Source of the DNA: Zhengitettix transpicula
Taxonomy: Eukaryota; Arthropoda; Insecta; Orthoptera; Tetrigidae
DNA: 64,000 nucleotides
Direction: 5' to 3'
NCBI GenBank assembly: GCA_037074705.1
Contig: CM073593.1
Coordinates: forward strand, 21,704,001 to 21,768,000
The notes beneath the pieces were generated by a model. That model had not been told where the DNA came from and did no database searches. It saw only the letters and a program-made list of their open reading frames with translations. Position numbers and translations under genes: made by a program. This document shows, one piece after another, positions 23,416 through 35,772 of this stretch. Within the stretch, counting starts at the first letter, position 1, and each line of letters begins with the position of its first letter.

Positions 23416-25439
23416 AAATATATTGTTGTTCTTAAATAAAAAGATCCAAAATACTTGGTTTTTTAAAAAAAATAAAACGAACACCGTAATACGAACATTT
23501 AAGTGATACATATAAAATATTGAGAACTCATTAACAGTTGAGACTAATTCCTTTCAAGCGAACATGTTATTTATTTCTTCGAGGTTTCCTGCTTAGTTTT
23601 CTCTGTTACTTCGCAAAGCCGTTAAAGCACGCGCCAATTTGCGTTGAGTAATATATCTCAGTAGTTCGTTTCGATTTTTTTTGTAGGTACTTTCTCGACG
23701 ACAGAGAAGAGTTGCTTCGTTTTTACGGGAACAACTTTCGCACCCATTAATCGAGGTATATATTGTTCATAGTAATGAGTTTCATTGATAAAATTACTGG
23801 CACGACCAGAATCTTAATTATTATGCTGAAAACCCCAACCACCAGTTGCACCACCGAAATAAAATAGTAATTTCAAGCAATATATATATTTTTCTTCTTA
23901 TATATAATCTCCCTGCCCCTGTCGAGCTTGTGAAAATAGGCTCGAGGTGACCAAGTTATTCATTCATCCCCCTCCTCAGTTAAACAAACATTTCCTCGTC
24001 TACTTTCCGTCCTCTTGATATACGAGGTTTCATGATGTTGGTAATTTTATTAGTCTAAAAACAACTACGACAATTTGAATTTTACAAAAATTGTTTTTTT
24101 CTTCAACCAATAATTTGATCCCGTAAAGAAATGTTATTTTACGTTTGCCGTTTGAATCCATATCTGTAGATCCTAACATCTCGAGCTTAGCTATAATTTT
24201 GGAACAACGATTAAATGGCTTTTTATTCGTTATAAATGCCTGTATATACAATAAATTTCAAAGCGAAAATAAGAAGTAGAGTTTAAAGAGCTATCAGGGA
24301 TGATTTAGCGAGGGAATTTAACACTATTCGTCACTGTTTGACATGCATTAAAATGCTACCTGTATCAGATACTCAGGGGTTCAGTAATATGAATTAAAAT
24401 TGAAGGGCTAAAATAATAAATGAGATATTATCATAGTCATCGCTCTGAGTTGTAAACTGAATAGGTTGTCATTTTTAACACACCGTGATGCGTCACGATA
24501 GTACATTTACGTGGTCGCTACTGACGCACGTTTCCCAGTTAGTTTATTCTGGTTTTGAAGCAGTTTATCCTAGTGTCCCATTTGTATAATAGATATGGGA
24601 GTGGGTGGAGGAATAAAGAATAGGTTGTTTTAAGGGAAGCCAGATCCCTGTAAAATATATTCATGCTCCGATGTTTCAGGCTTCGCTTAGTTCTAATTTT
24701 TGTCTCATTAAATGCCAGAATCATGCGTGAGCATTTAAGCGGCTCCAACTGGCTGTCGAGATTTGTTCATTTATAGCAGCAGAGCGTACTCAGTTTTTTT
24801 TGTTATTATTTATTAAAATTAACTTTTAGTCCGGAGACTTCACATTTGTGATAATAATATAATAAAAGTATTTATAATTTGTAAATATTTCACATGTAAA
24901 CTTGTTTACCACATATTAACATGTTAGCGATCGATATGGTCATTGGGGAAACTTCATGTTTGAAAAGCGTTAAGGATATTATGGGGGAAGACGGGAAGAA
25001 CGGATACTTAGGGAGTATGTAGTGCCAGTTGGTAGGAGGGGCTGGAGTTAGGTAATTCCGAAGTGATTTAGGTGGAGGATGATGTCAATTGGGAGTTTAC
25101 GTTTTAGTCTGCAATTTTCTGAAGGAGGAGGTGGGTTACATTAGAATAGTTCAATGGTGGGATTTGGATGGTTGATGGAGCTATTTATTAGTGACTTGGT
25201 AGATTTATGAATTATGGCAGGAATTAGGGGAATTCAAGGCCTATGTGGAAGGTACCAGGAGGAATTTGAGCGTACTCTGTGCGATGATCGCTGAAGAAGA
25301 CGAATTCGAGTTGGGAAGTTGGCAGTTTGATGGTAGAGAGAAGGATTTAGCGTGCAGTTGAACTCAGTTTTCAACGATTTTCCAAATTCGAAATCAAGTT
25401 TTCTTCGTCAATAGCGGCCTACGAAGCCATTAAGGTCGG
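23416..25439. other. AT-rich sequence with a G-rich stretch
   Basis: 24.95-25.33 kb is unusually G-rich on the plus strand (many GGAGG and GGTGG words) and may be an old transposon remnant. The 21-base string ending in AGTACATTTAC (24490-24510) recurs at 31571-31591. Confidence 0.5.
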
Positions 25440-25760
25440 GTAAATCAGCTGTGCTGGTGCAAGGGTCGCCAAGTGGCCAAGTTATTAATACGAGCGGGCG
25501 CTGCCAAGCGAGTGGCAGGTGTGGGACGGTGCGTCTCCACTCTGTCAACCCAGAGCCTCTAACCAATCAACGCACCGCACCTCCCCGTTGCTGTTTATTT
25601 GATTGTCACTGTTTTCTTCGGCAGGCGTGTAAATAGAACGGAAGCGCTTAATAAATAAGAGAGGAGGGGAAAAAGGCGAGAGAAAATTGTCGGCACGCGT
25701 CGGAGGCGGCGGCGGCAGGATAATATGAGCGGCGAAGAGAGAGGTACGAAGGTAATAAAT
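25440..25760 (+). promoter_or_regulatory. GC-rich upstream island with CCAAT box and donor-like site
   Basis: Contains AACCAATCA near 25561, an A/T-rich TAATAAATA near 25650, a GGC-repeat tract, then ATG at 25725 and an AG|GTACGA donor-like site at 25743/25744. It could hold an untranslated first exon of SoxD. If joined to the acceptor at 38801, the ATG would not be in frame with the SoxD start, so it would act only as an upstream ORF. Weak evidence. Confidence 0.2.
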
Positions 25761-26083
25761 ATGCTGTAAGACGTCGCTTTAAAAAGATAAATTAAATTGA
25801 ATCCCTCTCTGCTCCAGCAAGCCTTTCCCAAATCCCGACCTGCTATGTCTGTAGCGACAATCCATGCACCGTGGCAAAACAATTATGTCCGCCTATGATT
25901 TACTGGGTAGAAAAATACTGTCCCGGTCTTAGAAACGCAGCTACTGGGGCCAGAAATAGATACTCGTATGTTTCTGAGCGAAGAATCATACACAAGAAGA
26001 GGAATTAATTTAAACGATTATATTCGAGAGCTAACCGTGAAATTATCTCACACTATGTCATTGCTTAAAGAAAATATAAGGTA

Positions 26084-27152
26084 TACGAGGCGTGTTCAAA
26101 AAGTTACGCCAATTTTGTAATCGTATGTTTAGTCTGTTGTCAGTTATTAAAATGTTTACATGCGTTTTGCTACCATCGACGATTATTTTATTTGTTTAAA
26201 AAATGTATCAGAGAGTTTGCATTAAATTTTGCTATAAGAATGGAATAGCAATGTTTTAGAAATGTTAAATATTGGTTTTGATGAGTAAAATAACTGCTAT
26301 AAGCGTTTCCAAAAAGGCCGTGAGGATTACGAGTGCTCTGGACGCCCCAGCATATCAACAATGTGGAAAAAGCGAGAGAAGTAATTATGAACGATCGCCG
26401 AATCACAACCAGAGAAGTCGCTGACGATGCCATGCCTCATGCCATGATTTTTTTCTGTTTTTTTTTTTAATATTTGAAACGTGTAACAGCAAAATTTTCA
26501 AATTATTGAATTTCGAACTAAAAAAATCGGCGAGTAAAGTTGCTCAAGAGACGCTAAATGAAGTCAGTAGTACTGAAAACTGTCCTTAGATGTGATGAAA
26601 CTTGGGTTTTCGGATATGCCGTCGAAACTAAGATCATCAAAACCGAAAAGAGGCCGTGAAGTGCGGTCGTAAATGTAAAGGAAATTCTCAACTGTGTTCT
26701 TCGATTTTAACGGCATAGTGCATCGTGACCACAAGGTCAAAAGATTAATCAGGACTGGTTACCTACAAATTCAAAGCTGTTTGCGTGAAGCAATCCAAAA
26801 TAAACGGCCCACCATAATGCACCTCCTCACACTTCATTGCTTGTCCATACATTTTTGCCCCCCCCCCCCCTGAAACCACTTAAATGATTCCCCAGCCATC
26901 ACGGGACTTTTTCCTGTTCCCAACAATAAAGAGGATTTTAAAGGGCCGTCGTTTTTCAAGCATAGAGAATATTTAATGCCGATCGCTACAGGATCGAGTT
27001 CCAGATGTGTTTCGGGGATTGGAAGAAACACTGGCATGAGTGTTTAATATCTTATGGGGACTATTTTTAAGGGAATAACATTAAAGTAGACGGATAAATA
27101 AAATTCTTGACACAAACCGAAAATTCCCGTTAATTTTACGACACACCTTGTA
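26084..27152 (+). mobile_element. Degenerate mariner (Tc1/mariner) element
   Basis: Starts TACGAGGCGTGTTCAAAAAG and ends ACGACACACCTTGTA. The ends are imperfect inverted repeats bounded by TA, the mariner target. About 1.07 kb, somewhat short for mariner (about 1.3 kb), consistent with internal deletion. It lies upstream of SoxD between AT-rich sequence and a repeat-poor stretch. Confidence 0.8.
26203..27080 (+). pseudogene. Mariner transposase pseudogene
   Basis: Starts MYQRVCIKFC, then in other frames FQKGREDYE, CDETWVFGYAVETK (26591 onward), FDFNGIVHRD (26700 onward), AHHNAPPHTSLL (26807 onward) and DFFLFPTIKRILKGRRF (26905 onward). These follow the mariner DD34D transposase order. Several stops and frameshifts break it. 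The second catalytic Asp (HDNA motif) reads His, a single-base change; the first (DETW) and third (DFFLF) Asp remain. A dead copy. Confidence 0.85.
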
Positions 27153-28094
27153 AGTACCGTCGCAAAAAAAACTTCATTTTTGCAGACAGTGTGCCATAGT
27201 TATATTGATGAACAGAACTCGTAAAATCTGGGAATATTCTTTCAAAGTAGAACAAAGTAACCTGAAACATGAAAACGTTCTCAGCTTTAGACAGCGCACC
27301 TCCCAAGAGCCGACACCGATTTGTTTGCCCCCCGAAGCTACCTTAGTCAAAGCTAGACCCGCAATTAAAATTGATCGTAAATGCCATTCATTACATTGGT
27401 AAGAATTGGAGTGTTTAGGTAACATATTCATCCTGACAATATCGGAGACTTAGAACCTGTGCCTGCGCACAAGAATGACCTGACTTCTGCATGTGACATC
27501 TTGCGGAAATGCTCTTCCATGGTAGAATACCTTAATTATTTCTGACTTGCTCTGCACCTGCGCTGTTGTTTGATGTTTTATCGTCCAAGTAGATTCGAAC
27601 GAGGGGCGCGAGCCTCAAAGGACTTTAACGTCTTCCGTGAAAAGCAGGAAGAGAAAGGCTCTATTATTAGCTCATGCCCTTCTACTTTGGCGTACTTGAA
27701 CAAAAATTTATATATCGGTGCAATGACGTTTATCAATTCTCGAACAAAAATTTCAATAACGTGTTAAAGTGAATTTGTGAAATGGTGAAACGTTTTCCGG
27801 TACGTGGAGATTCATGTTGGAATTAAGGCCAAATCTGGGATTAATTTTGAAGTATCTTAAATATTTTAATATTTATCGTTTATTCTGATATTCTTTCAAG
27901 GAACAGAAACGTTATCGGCTTGTATTTTACCGATAGGTGTTTTAGGAATATTTTTAAAGACGGACCACTTATTATAAGGAAGTACAGGGAATAATCTGTA
28001 TTCAAGGTTGATAGAAAATTTTTGTTGAAGACTTTCTCACGTTAGAAACTCTAATTCGGCAGTCATAATAAGTCGAGGTATAACAGAAACTCGT
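27153..28094. other. AT-rich sequence, nothing recognised
   Basis: Short overlapping frames on both strands at 27.17-27.43 kb without known similarity. Confidence 0.55.
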
Positions 28095-28345
28095 ACCGAT
28101 TTATGAATAAACAACAGCCATTTATCGTCAGAAAAATATTTTTTAATACGAATTATACATCGTTTATTCGCTATTGGCGTCCTCTTCAGGTAAGAAGATT
28201 TGCAAAATTTTGATAGTCAGGGTCGTTCTCCCCTGACTGCTGTGGCCGAAAATCTTCTTACCTGAAGACGTCACAAATAACGACGAAACGTTGTATAATT
28301 TCTACTAAAAATCTTTTTCTTACGTTAAATGGCTATTGTTTATTT
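28095..28345. repeat. Foldback of the hammerhead-like family
   Basis: CTTCAGGTAAGAAGATTTT near 28185 pairs with AAAATCTTCTTACCTGAAG near 28250-28268, and the loop holds its own hairpin (GTCAGGG...CCCTGAC). The plus-strand core is CUGAAGA 28262-28268, stem II GUC/GAC around ACAAAUAAC, GAAACGUU 28285-28292. The minus-strand copy (CUGAAGA at 28189-28183) has a disrupted GAAAC. The inverted homology continues outward into AGCCATTTA/TAAATGGCT. Confidence 0.55.
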
Positions 28346-28349
28346 AATA

Positions 28350-29087
28350 CTAGCTGGGAGTCCGGCGTTTCCCGGGGATGTATTTTATCCATAACCACCG
28401 ACTTGACTCGAACGTTTTGCGTTATTTTTATGTAACGCAACTCGACTCCTATCCCTACATGTATTTACCTCCCATTCCGAATGGTATTGAACTCATTGAC
28501 CCTGAAATAGTGTGATTCGACGAATATATAGCCGTATGAATATGTTCAAAAATTTCCACCCCCGCTACTGTGGCTTAAACAAAAAGTATTTATTCCACGT
28601 AAAAATCGGCCGATCAACATGTTTGAAAATGTCCACCTACGTTCAGCCCCACCCGTGGGTATTAAACTACAATGTAATAATTAATCTCAGCGACATCCAT
28701 AACCCTGGATTTGACTCCAATCTCGGTTGTATTCGCGTTATTTTGTAGTATAACGCCCGTCCACCCACATCCCTAAGAGAGCTCCTTTCCCGTGCTAAAA
28801 GAGGCTGAAATTATACACAGATAACATCGGTAGAAACACAATCAACCTCCTTGACTCCTAAAAATATTTGTCCGACTCAATTATCGGCCTTTTTAGCATC
28901 TTTGAATATTTCCACCCCCGTAGATGTGTCTCACCCAGACAGTGCTTGTTTCCTGATCTAAAAAGAAAAACTTGTTCGAAATTTGGTGAAATTTTCTCCA
29001 CCGGTGTAAATTTGTATAACGAACATGCACACAAACAAATATATATACATACATACAAACACTCTGTTTTATTTATTAAATTTATCT
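28350..29087 (-). mobile_element. Helitron-like non-autonomous repeat, copy 2
   Basis: Minus-strand copy of the family at 19.97-20.76 kb, with the same start (AATAAAACAGAGTGTTTG), the same TTTCCACCCCCG segments (in reverse) and the same CTAG end (28350-28353) followed by T on its own strand. It sits between a hammerhead-like foldback (28.1-28.34 kb) and an inverted family tail, GTCAGAAAAAA (29094 onward), so it may be nested in that family. Confidence 0.55.
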
Positions 29088-29129
29088 TAAATAGTCAGAA
29101 AAAATATATATCATTCATATCAATTTATT

Positions 29130-31796
29130 ACGTAATCAGAAGTCGGCTCAACTATGAATCTAATGTTTTGTGTCTTGTATAATTAACATAAACTACGTGA
29201 TGCTCAACGGAAATTTTTCCACAATTATTCCCGGAATATTGGGCAAAACAAGAAAAATATCAATATTATTTAAGTGATAATTATATTAAAATAATTATAA
29301 ATACAAACAGCTGTATATTATGTTACTGGTAGGCCTATGTTTGACGTTTTTTTATAATTCCTAAAAAAAGTAATCAGCAAAAAAGTCACATTTCTTGAGA
29401 TAAACTGCTTTCAAAATTTCCTAAAATATTTCATTTCAAGCGCAAGTCATGTAAAAAACTCTGACATATAATACGAATTTTCATAAATACTGGATTCTAT
29501 TTATCTGTGAACCACTTACAAAACCGTCTTATCGCCTCACCACGATTTCTCGTACGTTTACTCAACCCCTGAGGGCGAACGCTTTAACCTTAATTTTCCA
29601 GTTCATTAGCGCAGTAATTGGCGACTAACAGGGGCGAAGACTAAGAAGTCGCATCTTTTACAAGCGAGAGTCGCAGGAAATGGGGCTCATCTCCTGTCTT
29701 CTTGAGGGAAATGAGATGCAGACCTGGCAAGGACGTTCTTGGAGGAGGAACCCAAGGGTCAGTCCTCCCCAAAGGGTCGTTCATGAAACGGGGTGGGAGG
29801 GTGACAAATTACAACCAAGTAAATCAATAAACGCGGGAAACTTTCACGCAACACCAAATGTAGAAGTCTCCAATTTACGTGATTCAGAACTTGTTTCTCA
29901 ATGAAATTTTAAAGGCAAATTGGTGGGCGTGGTCGATGTTGCATTGGCCTCAAATACTCAGGTTTGCAGGTCCACGATAATCACACGTGATGTGTTAAGG
30001 AAAATGTGTATATGCCCTTGACCCCCGTCTTCCTCAAGACGAAGCTAACTGTATCTTATCTGTATCGTACATGAAAAAAAAAATGAATTGGCCATAATCA
30101 CAACATTAATCTGAATACTACGATTCTTATCATTCAGAAAAGTAAAACAGTAACAAAAAAATTAACTGCAAGCTATAACAATTTATCTTGCTCCGCGAAA
30201 TGCAAAATGTCGATTTCAGCAAACATGACACTTGGAACACGCTTTCTAGACAACGTTTAAGATCTGAATAATTATTTTATTTCTTAAATTTAAAAAATAA
30301 CGTCAACATTTTTTTTCGGATTCTCCTTACCTGAACTCGAGAGTTGCATTTCGTTGAACAAAACTTAAAACGTTTTCCTGAGATCAATGTTATCAAGCTC
30401 CCTTGACCCGAATGCGTCTAGACACAATGAGATATCTTCACGGTCGCTCCTCTTCACAGACAGAAATAACTACGAGTATGTGAGACATTCCGTTTTTCCG
30501 CCGAATTTCTGCGACGTGGATGTGAAACGATTTCGATAAAATTGATTCCATGCGCCAGCGACCTCTACCGCGACTATTATAGCATGTAAGTTAACTGCTT
30601 ATCTAATAAAAAAACGTATTCTAATTAATAATAATTGATTCCTATCAAATCTATAATAATCACTGGATCCTTGAGCGCAAGGCTCTCGTGGCGACTTGAC
30701 GCGTCTTAATTCAAAAACTGCATGTGTACAATAGTTATATTCCGAAGTTTCTTGCTCGATCTCTAGAATCAACAATTATGTATAACATGATAATATCAGT
30801 CTTGTGACATTATTTTTTTGCACAAAACATCGTATTAATTCCCTTCGCCAGCCGCGATTTACTTAGATCGATTGTTTTTGATTACAGAAATTAACAAGGC
30901 AGAAATTAAATTGAAATTATAAAAAAATATCAATAATACGAACTATAATTCAAACGTTGTTCTTTAGTTGTTAATTCTCATTCAAGTAAGACACTAACCA
31001 CTCAATTGTGTACTGATAAATTCGTGAATGTCATTGGAGTAACAAATTCACGTGATTAAAATCGTACGACTGTGTAAGCAGTTTCTGTAGTTAACTCGTT
31101 ACATAATAGAATATGCGAAATATAATTTTTTTTTGTATCACACTACTTGTCTCCATGCTCAGTATGCAACAGTATATCAAACAAATCAGTGAACTATGTT
31201 ACATTATTTCTATTGGAACGCCGATAGACGATGAAAAGCCGTTAATAATAAAATTTTAAACACCGGAAAAAGTACTTAATAGTTATTATGTACTCATAAG
31301 ATAACTTGTATATTCAACAAAAAGTCTTAGGAGCAGAGTTAAATATTTTAGAAGATAGCAGTAAGACTAATTTCCGAAAGAAAAGAAAATGTGACATTTT
31401 AATAGGCTTAAATTGAAACAGTACCTGCACGTGCAAAACAAACGTAACGAAATAGATCTCTAAATACGCTTAGTTTTCAGAATTTCACCTTCGACTGGAA
31501 TGCACTCTCCAGATTTTAACATGAATGTATTTTAGTTTTGGGTAAAGTCATATAAATTTTGACCGGGGCTGCGTCACGATAGTACATTTACCTGTGTTCC
31601 CTACAGTAAGCATTTTATCGATGATGCTATATATAATAGAATAGATTTGATTGACCAACTGAGTAAACCAAAATATATTTCTGACAATGAATGCATCTGA
31701 AGTAAAAATTTTGTACACGCTGAAATGCGTTGGACGTTGAAGTTTTCAAACATTCGTGCACCGATGTCTGAGACGCTACGTGTATATTCGAAAATG
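29130..31796. other. AT-rich sequence, nothing recognised
   Basis: A modestly GC-richer patch at 29.53-29.83 kb. No gene or element recognised. Confidence 0.55.
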
Positions 31797-31811
31797 TTGA
31801 TATATATATAT

Positions 31812-31859
<48 letters not shown>

Positions 31860-31866
31860 ATGTATA
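31797..31866. repeat. TA/TGTA microsatellite
   Basis: (TA)n interrupted by TGTA units; short open frames of alternating Ile and Tyr over it are artefacts. A second pure TA run lies 110 bases further right. Confidence 0.9.
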
Positions 31867-31973
31867 TGTACAGAACTATGAGATTGGGAATACATCCAGT
31901 AAAAATGTTCAATATATATGTAGCCTATACATCACAGAAATGTTTCCTCAAATACCATATGTTCGGATTCCTA

Positions 31974-31975
<2 letters not shown>

Positions 31976-32019
<44 letters not shown>
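31976..32019. repeat. TA microsatellite
   Basis: More than 20 TA units without clear interruption. Confidence 0.9.
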
Positions 32020-32394
32020 ATCTATTATCTGTACGGTCAAGTACAACCTATTGCATTGATACAGAGGATGAGTGAAACATGAGACTTAATTGATCATACA
32101 CTTTGGCGTTGCGAAACTCCTAAGATAGTACTAAAAAGGCCAACATATGGATTCACGTGTTTTTATCCTTTGTGTCAAGTCAGAAAAAAACCGAGACGTT
32201 ACAAGAAACATTTAAGACTCGACGCGACATCTGAGGACGGGTACGGATACTTCGCCGTATAAGCCGTGCGTCAGAGTCTATGTGATATGGCGCTCTTTTG
32301 TTGAAAACATATTTATGACAAATTGTAATCGAAATGACCGCTGATCATATAAACATTTACGATTATAATAATCTGACTTTTTTTTAAAAAACAA

Positions 32395-32572
32395 TCATAA
32401 AAATTTGTTATTAAATTTAGAACATAAAGTTTCATCCCTGATTCTTTACATTTAAATTCAGTTATAATAAAAACTGTATTTAATTGTAACTGTACATCTG
32501 AGGAGGTCCCAATCAGGGTTAAAACTTTGTTGTTGTTAAACATCGTGTTTTAAATTTATATTAAATTTTTCT
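32395..32572. repeat. Degenerate foldback of the hammerhead-like family
   Basis: The plus-strand motif has CUGAGGA at 32498-32504 and GGUCCCAAUCAGGGUU, but GAAAC has become AAAAC (32521-32525). The left arm keeps GAUGAAAC on the minus strand but not CUGANGA. The tail ends in TTTTTCTGAC near 32563-32572. Too mutated to be an active ribozyme, but clearly the same family. Confidence 0.45.
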
Positions 32573-32734
32573 GACTAATAGCTTAGTATTAACAATATGA
32601 CCAGGACAAGGGTAACATGTTCTGTATCATGGAATTTAAAACGTCGACGACTTCGTCGTTTTATTAAATATCTTAAGCTGTTTGAAAGATTTAATTTTTT
32701 TAAACGTAAAATACGCTTCATTCCGGAACTGTCC

Positions 32735-32970
32735 ACAGCAGAAGCTTAGCACCGATCATGACATACGAGTGTAGCGAGCGTGGTGCAAGCAGAGTCGTGA
32801 CCCCGTCACACGCCGGCCTCGTGCTAACAAAAGCTTTGTTGTGCCAGCATCTTACGCCGTTGTTTTCTGATACGGAGGCATTGATAGGCCCAATCAAGGA
32901 CTGCGCGCCTCCAAAGGCGTAAGACAGACCACGAGGCATGCGTGGGCAGCTTCAGTCAGCAACTTGCAGG
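32735..32970. other. GC-richer block, function unknown
   Basis: GC-rich patch between AT-rich flanks with a short minus-strand frame. No family similarity or repeat signature was noticed. Confidence 0.2.
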
Positions 32971-35605
32971 ACCACAAAAAAAAAACATTCAAGCCAAAGC
33001 GTCATGCACAGATTAATCACACCGGGACAGTTATTATTTCTACGTCACCAGAAAGATAAACATTAATTGAAGTACCGGCTGTGAAGTAATTTCGTTAACG
33101 TAGAATCATGATTCGACGTTTAACAGACCAGTTTTAAGTTAGTGTTTGATCGGATATGGGATTCGATAGTCCAATATATCAATGTAAAAGTAACCAGACA
33201 AACGCACAACAGCATTCTTATTTTCGATTAGTGCCATCTGGCACCTTTTACAGTGTCCCTGAACTCAAATACTTTATACCATACGATCCATTGCACAAAA
33301 GGTTCAATGACCATCAGCAACAACTTAGAAAAATACGAAATATGGAGATTAGATTTTTATTTTATGTTTGCAACACACCAAAATATTCATTTGACAAGTT
33401 TATTTATTTGTAGGTACTACATAAGCGTTTGTCCAATTACGTAGATACCATGCATTTATTATAATGTTTAAATACAATAAAACGGTTTTATTGCTACGTA
33501 AAATACGTTTGATACTATAATTTACACAGTTGGATAAGAGATTAATTGGGTATTATAATATAATTTTATTGAAGTATCTTATTAGATAAATAAAGAGCCA
33601 AATAACGTAAAATTAAAAGTGACGTATTATGTTTTGTGACATTTAAATATTCTTAGTTTGTTCTCAAGTTAATATGTAATAATTTCTGGAACATTGTTTA
33701 TAAAACGTATCCTTCGTTTCTTGACAATCAAATCGATAACTGAAATGTAGGAACGTGTGACATTTATATTGGACCTTCGGGTTACGACAGCTTTTGGAAA
33801 CAATTTTTTTCTTCAGGTTACGGACACAACTTTAAATTATGATCGGGGCACAAATGTGGAAACAGCAGACTGTTATAATCATACATGTGTTATTGAACAA
33901 ACTGAACACAACAATAAATGTATGTTCCTGAGTTTCTGTGACTGGAACCGATTAATTGTATTCCCGTGTATTCAATGGGAAAATAGATCCGAGTTACAAA
34001 CAATTGGGGTTACAACCAAGAGTCCAGGAACGAGTTCGTAACCCGAGGGCTCTAGGTATTGAAATTTTTCAGAGATTTAGATATACCGAGTACCGGTTTT
34101 CAAAAATAAACATCTAGGTGCAATTGAGTTCGGAATCAACGCATTCCACGAACAGTTCGGAGACGAATTTTTTTAAAAAAATTTAATTTACCTGTCAAAA
34201 TTAAGGGACTCTTAGATTTTACTCCCCCTAAAATAATTGTTACAATAAGTTCAATCTAAAAATGTTGAGGAGCTGTCAAATTTCTTTAAAATACAATTCA
34301 AATTTAATGTTTCGTATGTAGAGGTGTTTCCATTAATATAGGCCTACTTACGCGAAAGTACTCATAGAGTTGACGATCGAAAGGACATCTTACGTGAGTC
34401 ACCAAAAATTAAGTATTATAAAATAATTGCGTTTATATCCACTTTATTAAAACAGAGTCTAAAATCAGGGCGCCATTTGTTGTCTCTCTTAAGTCTGTAA
34501 AGAAGTGAATTAGCTACAAAAACGTTTGCTAGCAGCTGTACGGAAAATTAAAATTTTGTGTTCCCAAAATTTTTATTTCGCCCAAACCTGTAATTTTGCG
34601 AAGTTACAGTTACACGTCCTGTTAAAATCATTTTCAGAGGCGTTGCCTCTTTTACGATTAACTCCGCATCATTTTTGTCGGTCGCGACTGAGGGACAGGA
34701 AGCCAGTCGATTGCAGTTCCCGTGCGAGGTGTAGGAGTAAGTTCAACATACCGGAAGAAAACCACAATATAGCCAACAAAGCTTCTCTCCCCCCCAGCAC
34801 TATACTTATTTTAAACCCACATAACCTATTCCAAGATCTTTTAATAGTTGCACGACGGAAATGCAATAATTTGGACAGCTGCAGTAACCGAGCGCTTGAA
34901 AGGTTATTTTAACTCCGAATGCAGTAGTTGCGCTAGGTACGCGTACGCACGACCTCTGACCTGATCTGGAAACCCTGGATTCGCGGGGGGGAAAGAAACC
35001 GAACATGTTCACGCTGCACAGAGCAAGTAGATTTCGGAAACTACTTAGATTTTAATAATCTGTCATGTTATTTATCTCTAACAACAATAACCAACATAAT
35101 ATATTTAATTTCTCATGTATAAATGCCGTTTTATCCCTCTTTAAGCTCCAAACAGATGTAACCCCCTTAAAATGTGTTATATACGGATATATTATTTTTC
35201 ATTGTGGCTCCTCTCTGGCTGTCTTCGCACACAAATAATAATAAACTTGGATTAAAAGTAAGAAATGTATACTACAAAACAGAACTTCGGCGACCTTCGG
35301 CATACATCGGCCATCTTCGGAAAACACGTAAAGTCCAGAAAAAACTTACAAATTATTTATACCGTCAATCTAGTCTCTCAAAGTTTTGTATACCACTAGA
35401 AGATTGAGCTAAAATTGCACAAATTATGTTTTCCGGCTATAATATGTGAAAATGATCGTTTGGATATACAGCCGCTGGGAGGGGGAATCATAATTTTTTT
35501 TTGTTCTGGAAAGTTTACAATCTAATGATTTTACTGTGGTGATATTTTTATATTTTATATTATACTATATATATATATATATATATAGTACAAGATATAT
35601 ATAGT
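32971..35605. other. AT-rich sequence, nothing recognised
   Basis: The longest frames (33757-34041 and 34526-34912, both plus) show no domain or family resemblance and overlap minus-strand frames; probably chance. A TA run lies at 35566-35586. Confidence 0.55.
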
Positions 35606-35772
35606 AAAAGAAAGAGACCGAGAGACATAACTAATATCCAATAAAAGTACAGGAGGGGAAACGAAATGAAATGTATATATATATATATATATATATATAT
35701 TGTGGAGCACATTTCGTTTCCCCTCTTGTACTTTTATTGGATATTAGTTATGTCTCTCGGTCTCTTTCTTTT
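35606..35772. repeat. Near-perfect foldback with TA-microsatellite loop
   Basis: Arms of about 62 bases (35606-35665 and 35711-35772) with essentially one mismatch, running from AAAAGAAAGAGACCGAGAG to ACGAAAT. The loop of about 45 bases is mostly (AT)n, and a second (AT) run lies just outside the left arm. A transcript would give a long hairpin RNA. Probably a young MITE-like insertion. Confidence 0.85.

Noticed and set aside
19989..29058. Similar peptides ending in ESDKYF predicted at 20.0-20.2 kb (+) and 28.9-29.1 kb (-)
   Set aside because: They arise because both lie in copies of one Helitron-like repeat; low-complexity Tyr/Ile start from a TA microsatellite, not a gene family.
34526..34912. 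128-codon plus-strand frame
   Set aside because: No family resemblance, overlapped by minus-strand frames.
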